NCBI GenBank assembly: GCA_938074515.1
Contig: CALJFV010000068.1
Coordinates: 1 to 7,543 of the forward strand
Reading direction: 5' to 3'
Length of the DNA stretch: 7,543 nucleotides
Origin: an uncultured Flavobacteriaceae bacterium
GTDB lineage: Bacteria; Bacteroidota; Bacteroidia; Flavobacteriales; Flavobacteriaceae
The position numbers were made by a program, and so were the translations under genes. The notes below the pieces were generated by a model, which was not told where the DNA came from, ran no database searches, and saw only the letters and a list, made by a program, of their open reading frames with translations. Each line of letters begins with the position of its first letter. The stretch's first letter is position 1. Of this stretch, positions 6,981 through 7,543 are shown in pieces.

Positions 6981-7015
6981 CAAATTTAGGAAAATTAATT
7001 TGCTCGTACAACAAA
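6981..7015 (-). promoter_or_regulatory. Candidate promoter for rpmB-rpmG-DUF4295 (Bacteroidota type)
   Basis: On the minus strand, TTTGTTG (complement of 7009-7015) precedes TAAATTTG (complement of 6981-6988), a perfect TAnnTTTG -7 box. The spacing from the inner TTG is 20 bases, and from the outer TTTG 23 bases. It lies wholly in the 74-base gap between the cinA stop and the rpmB ATG. This is the better of the two promoter candidates in the window. Confidence 0.62.
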
Positions 7016-7021
7016 TGAATT

Positions 7022-7543
7022 TCAGTTTTTAGAAATTTCTTTTAGGAGCATTTCCAGCGCCTTATCTACTGCTTTTTGGATAATACGCTCACGAGCCTTT
7101 CCAAAAATAAATTCTTCCTTTAAAACGCTATTAGGACCCGCTATAGCGATACATACACGACCCACCTGACCAACGCCATCACCTTTAGTCGGTCCAGCTA
7201 TGCCCGTGGTCGCTACCACATAATCTGCACCTAATTTTTTCCTTCCGCCCACGGCCAAGGCCTCTGCAATTTCCAAACTCACTGTCGAGTGTCTTTCTAT
7301 TTCCTGAGAATCAACTTCCAAAAGACTGGATTTTAGACTTGTGTCATAAGGAATTATCGATCCTCTAAAATAAGCTGAAGCCCCTGCCAATTCCGTGATC
7401 TGCTGGGCAATACCGCCTCCAGTACAGCTCTCCACGGTCCCCAGACTCAATCTTTTTTCCGTCAAAATCGAAGCAATTTGAGCCACCATGGAAGTTTCTC
7501 CCTCAAAACCAACGGCAATGTCAGAAAGCATTTCACTCAACTG
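7022..7543 (-). CDS. cinA: CinA family protein, C-terminal NMN amidohydrolase domain (partial)
   Basis: The visible 173 codons are the C-terminal CinA (PncC-type) domain, which deamidates nicotinamide mononucleotide in pyridine nucleotide salvage. Visible motifs are TVESCTGGG (ESCTGG at 7415-7432, with the probable nucleophile Ser), a GSIIPYDTSLK stretch, and ATTGIAGPTKGDG (about 7172-7213). The frame has no stop up to the window edge. The visible TTG codon at 7538-7540 is probably an internal Leu, because the sequence before the ESCTGG block (LSDIAVGFEGE and on) looks like the linker after the N-terminal MoaB-like domain of full-length CinA (about 415 residues). A stand-alone PncC cannot be fully ruled out from this window. 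It lies upstream of rpmB, separated by a promoter-like gap. Confidence 0.93.
   Translation of the reverse strand, partial: QLSEMLSDIAVGFEGETSMVAQIASILTEKRLSLGTVESCTGGGIAQQITELAGASAYFRGSIIPYDTSLKSSLLEVDSQEIERHSTVSLEIAEALAVGGRKKLGADYVVATTGIAGPTKGDGVGQVGRVCIAIAGPNSVLKEEFIFGKARERIIQKAVDKALEMLLKEISKN

Noticed and set aside
6948..7021. Possible ribosomal-protein autoregulatory leader before rpmB
   Set aside because: The gap is only 74 bases, mostly taken by the promoter candidate, and shows no convincing stem structure.

Overview
The window looks like a chromosomal segment from a Bacteroidota bacterium, most likely of the Flavobacteriia type. The evidence is the tight minus-strand run CinA / L28 / L33 / a 50-residue DUF4295-like protein / FtsY / RimO, an arrangement known from this phylum. 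Starts lie in AT-rich leaders without clear Shine-Dalgarno sequences, and two candidate promoters resemble the Bacteroidota TTTG / TAnnTTTG consensus. This assignment rests on recognition of families and gene order, not on a database search.

Layout, right to left as transcribed. From 7543 to 2573 and on to 1294, all genes lie on the minus strand. First comes the 3' part of cinA, cut by the window edge. Next is a short intergenic region with a good Bacteroidota-type promoter (6981-7015), then rpmB, rpmG and the small DUF4295-like gene, which end at a strong hairpin/T-tract terminator (6299-6318). A second promoter candidate (6247-6278) starts a new unit: ftsY, rimO, a lipoprotein with a probable beta-propeller fold, and a GT4-type glycosyltransferase. 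These four are packed with a 17-nt gap, a 1-nt gap and a short overlap, so they probably form one operon. The housekeeping part covers ribosomal proteins, the SRP receptor and S12 modification. The last two genes are accessory envelope-type genes that probably share the ftsY transcript.

The left end is different. On the plus strand are the last 56 codons of an unrecognised protein (2-172), then a perfect 10-bp hairpin (174-201), then almost immediately the C-terminal portion of an M14-family zinc carboxypeptidase-like protein (270-1307) with no catalytic domain. This appears to be a 5'-truncated gene joined to unrelated upstream sequence. Its 3' end runs convergently into the glycosyltransferase gene with a 14-bp overlap.

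I see no mobile element, CRISPR array, tRNA or rRNA, and no clear novel system. The points most worth following are the beheaded M14 gene and its junction, and the lipoprotein with a Cys-x-Cys-Cys / Gly-Cys-Pro / His-rich signature in the ftsY-rimO operon.
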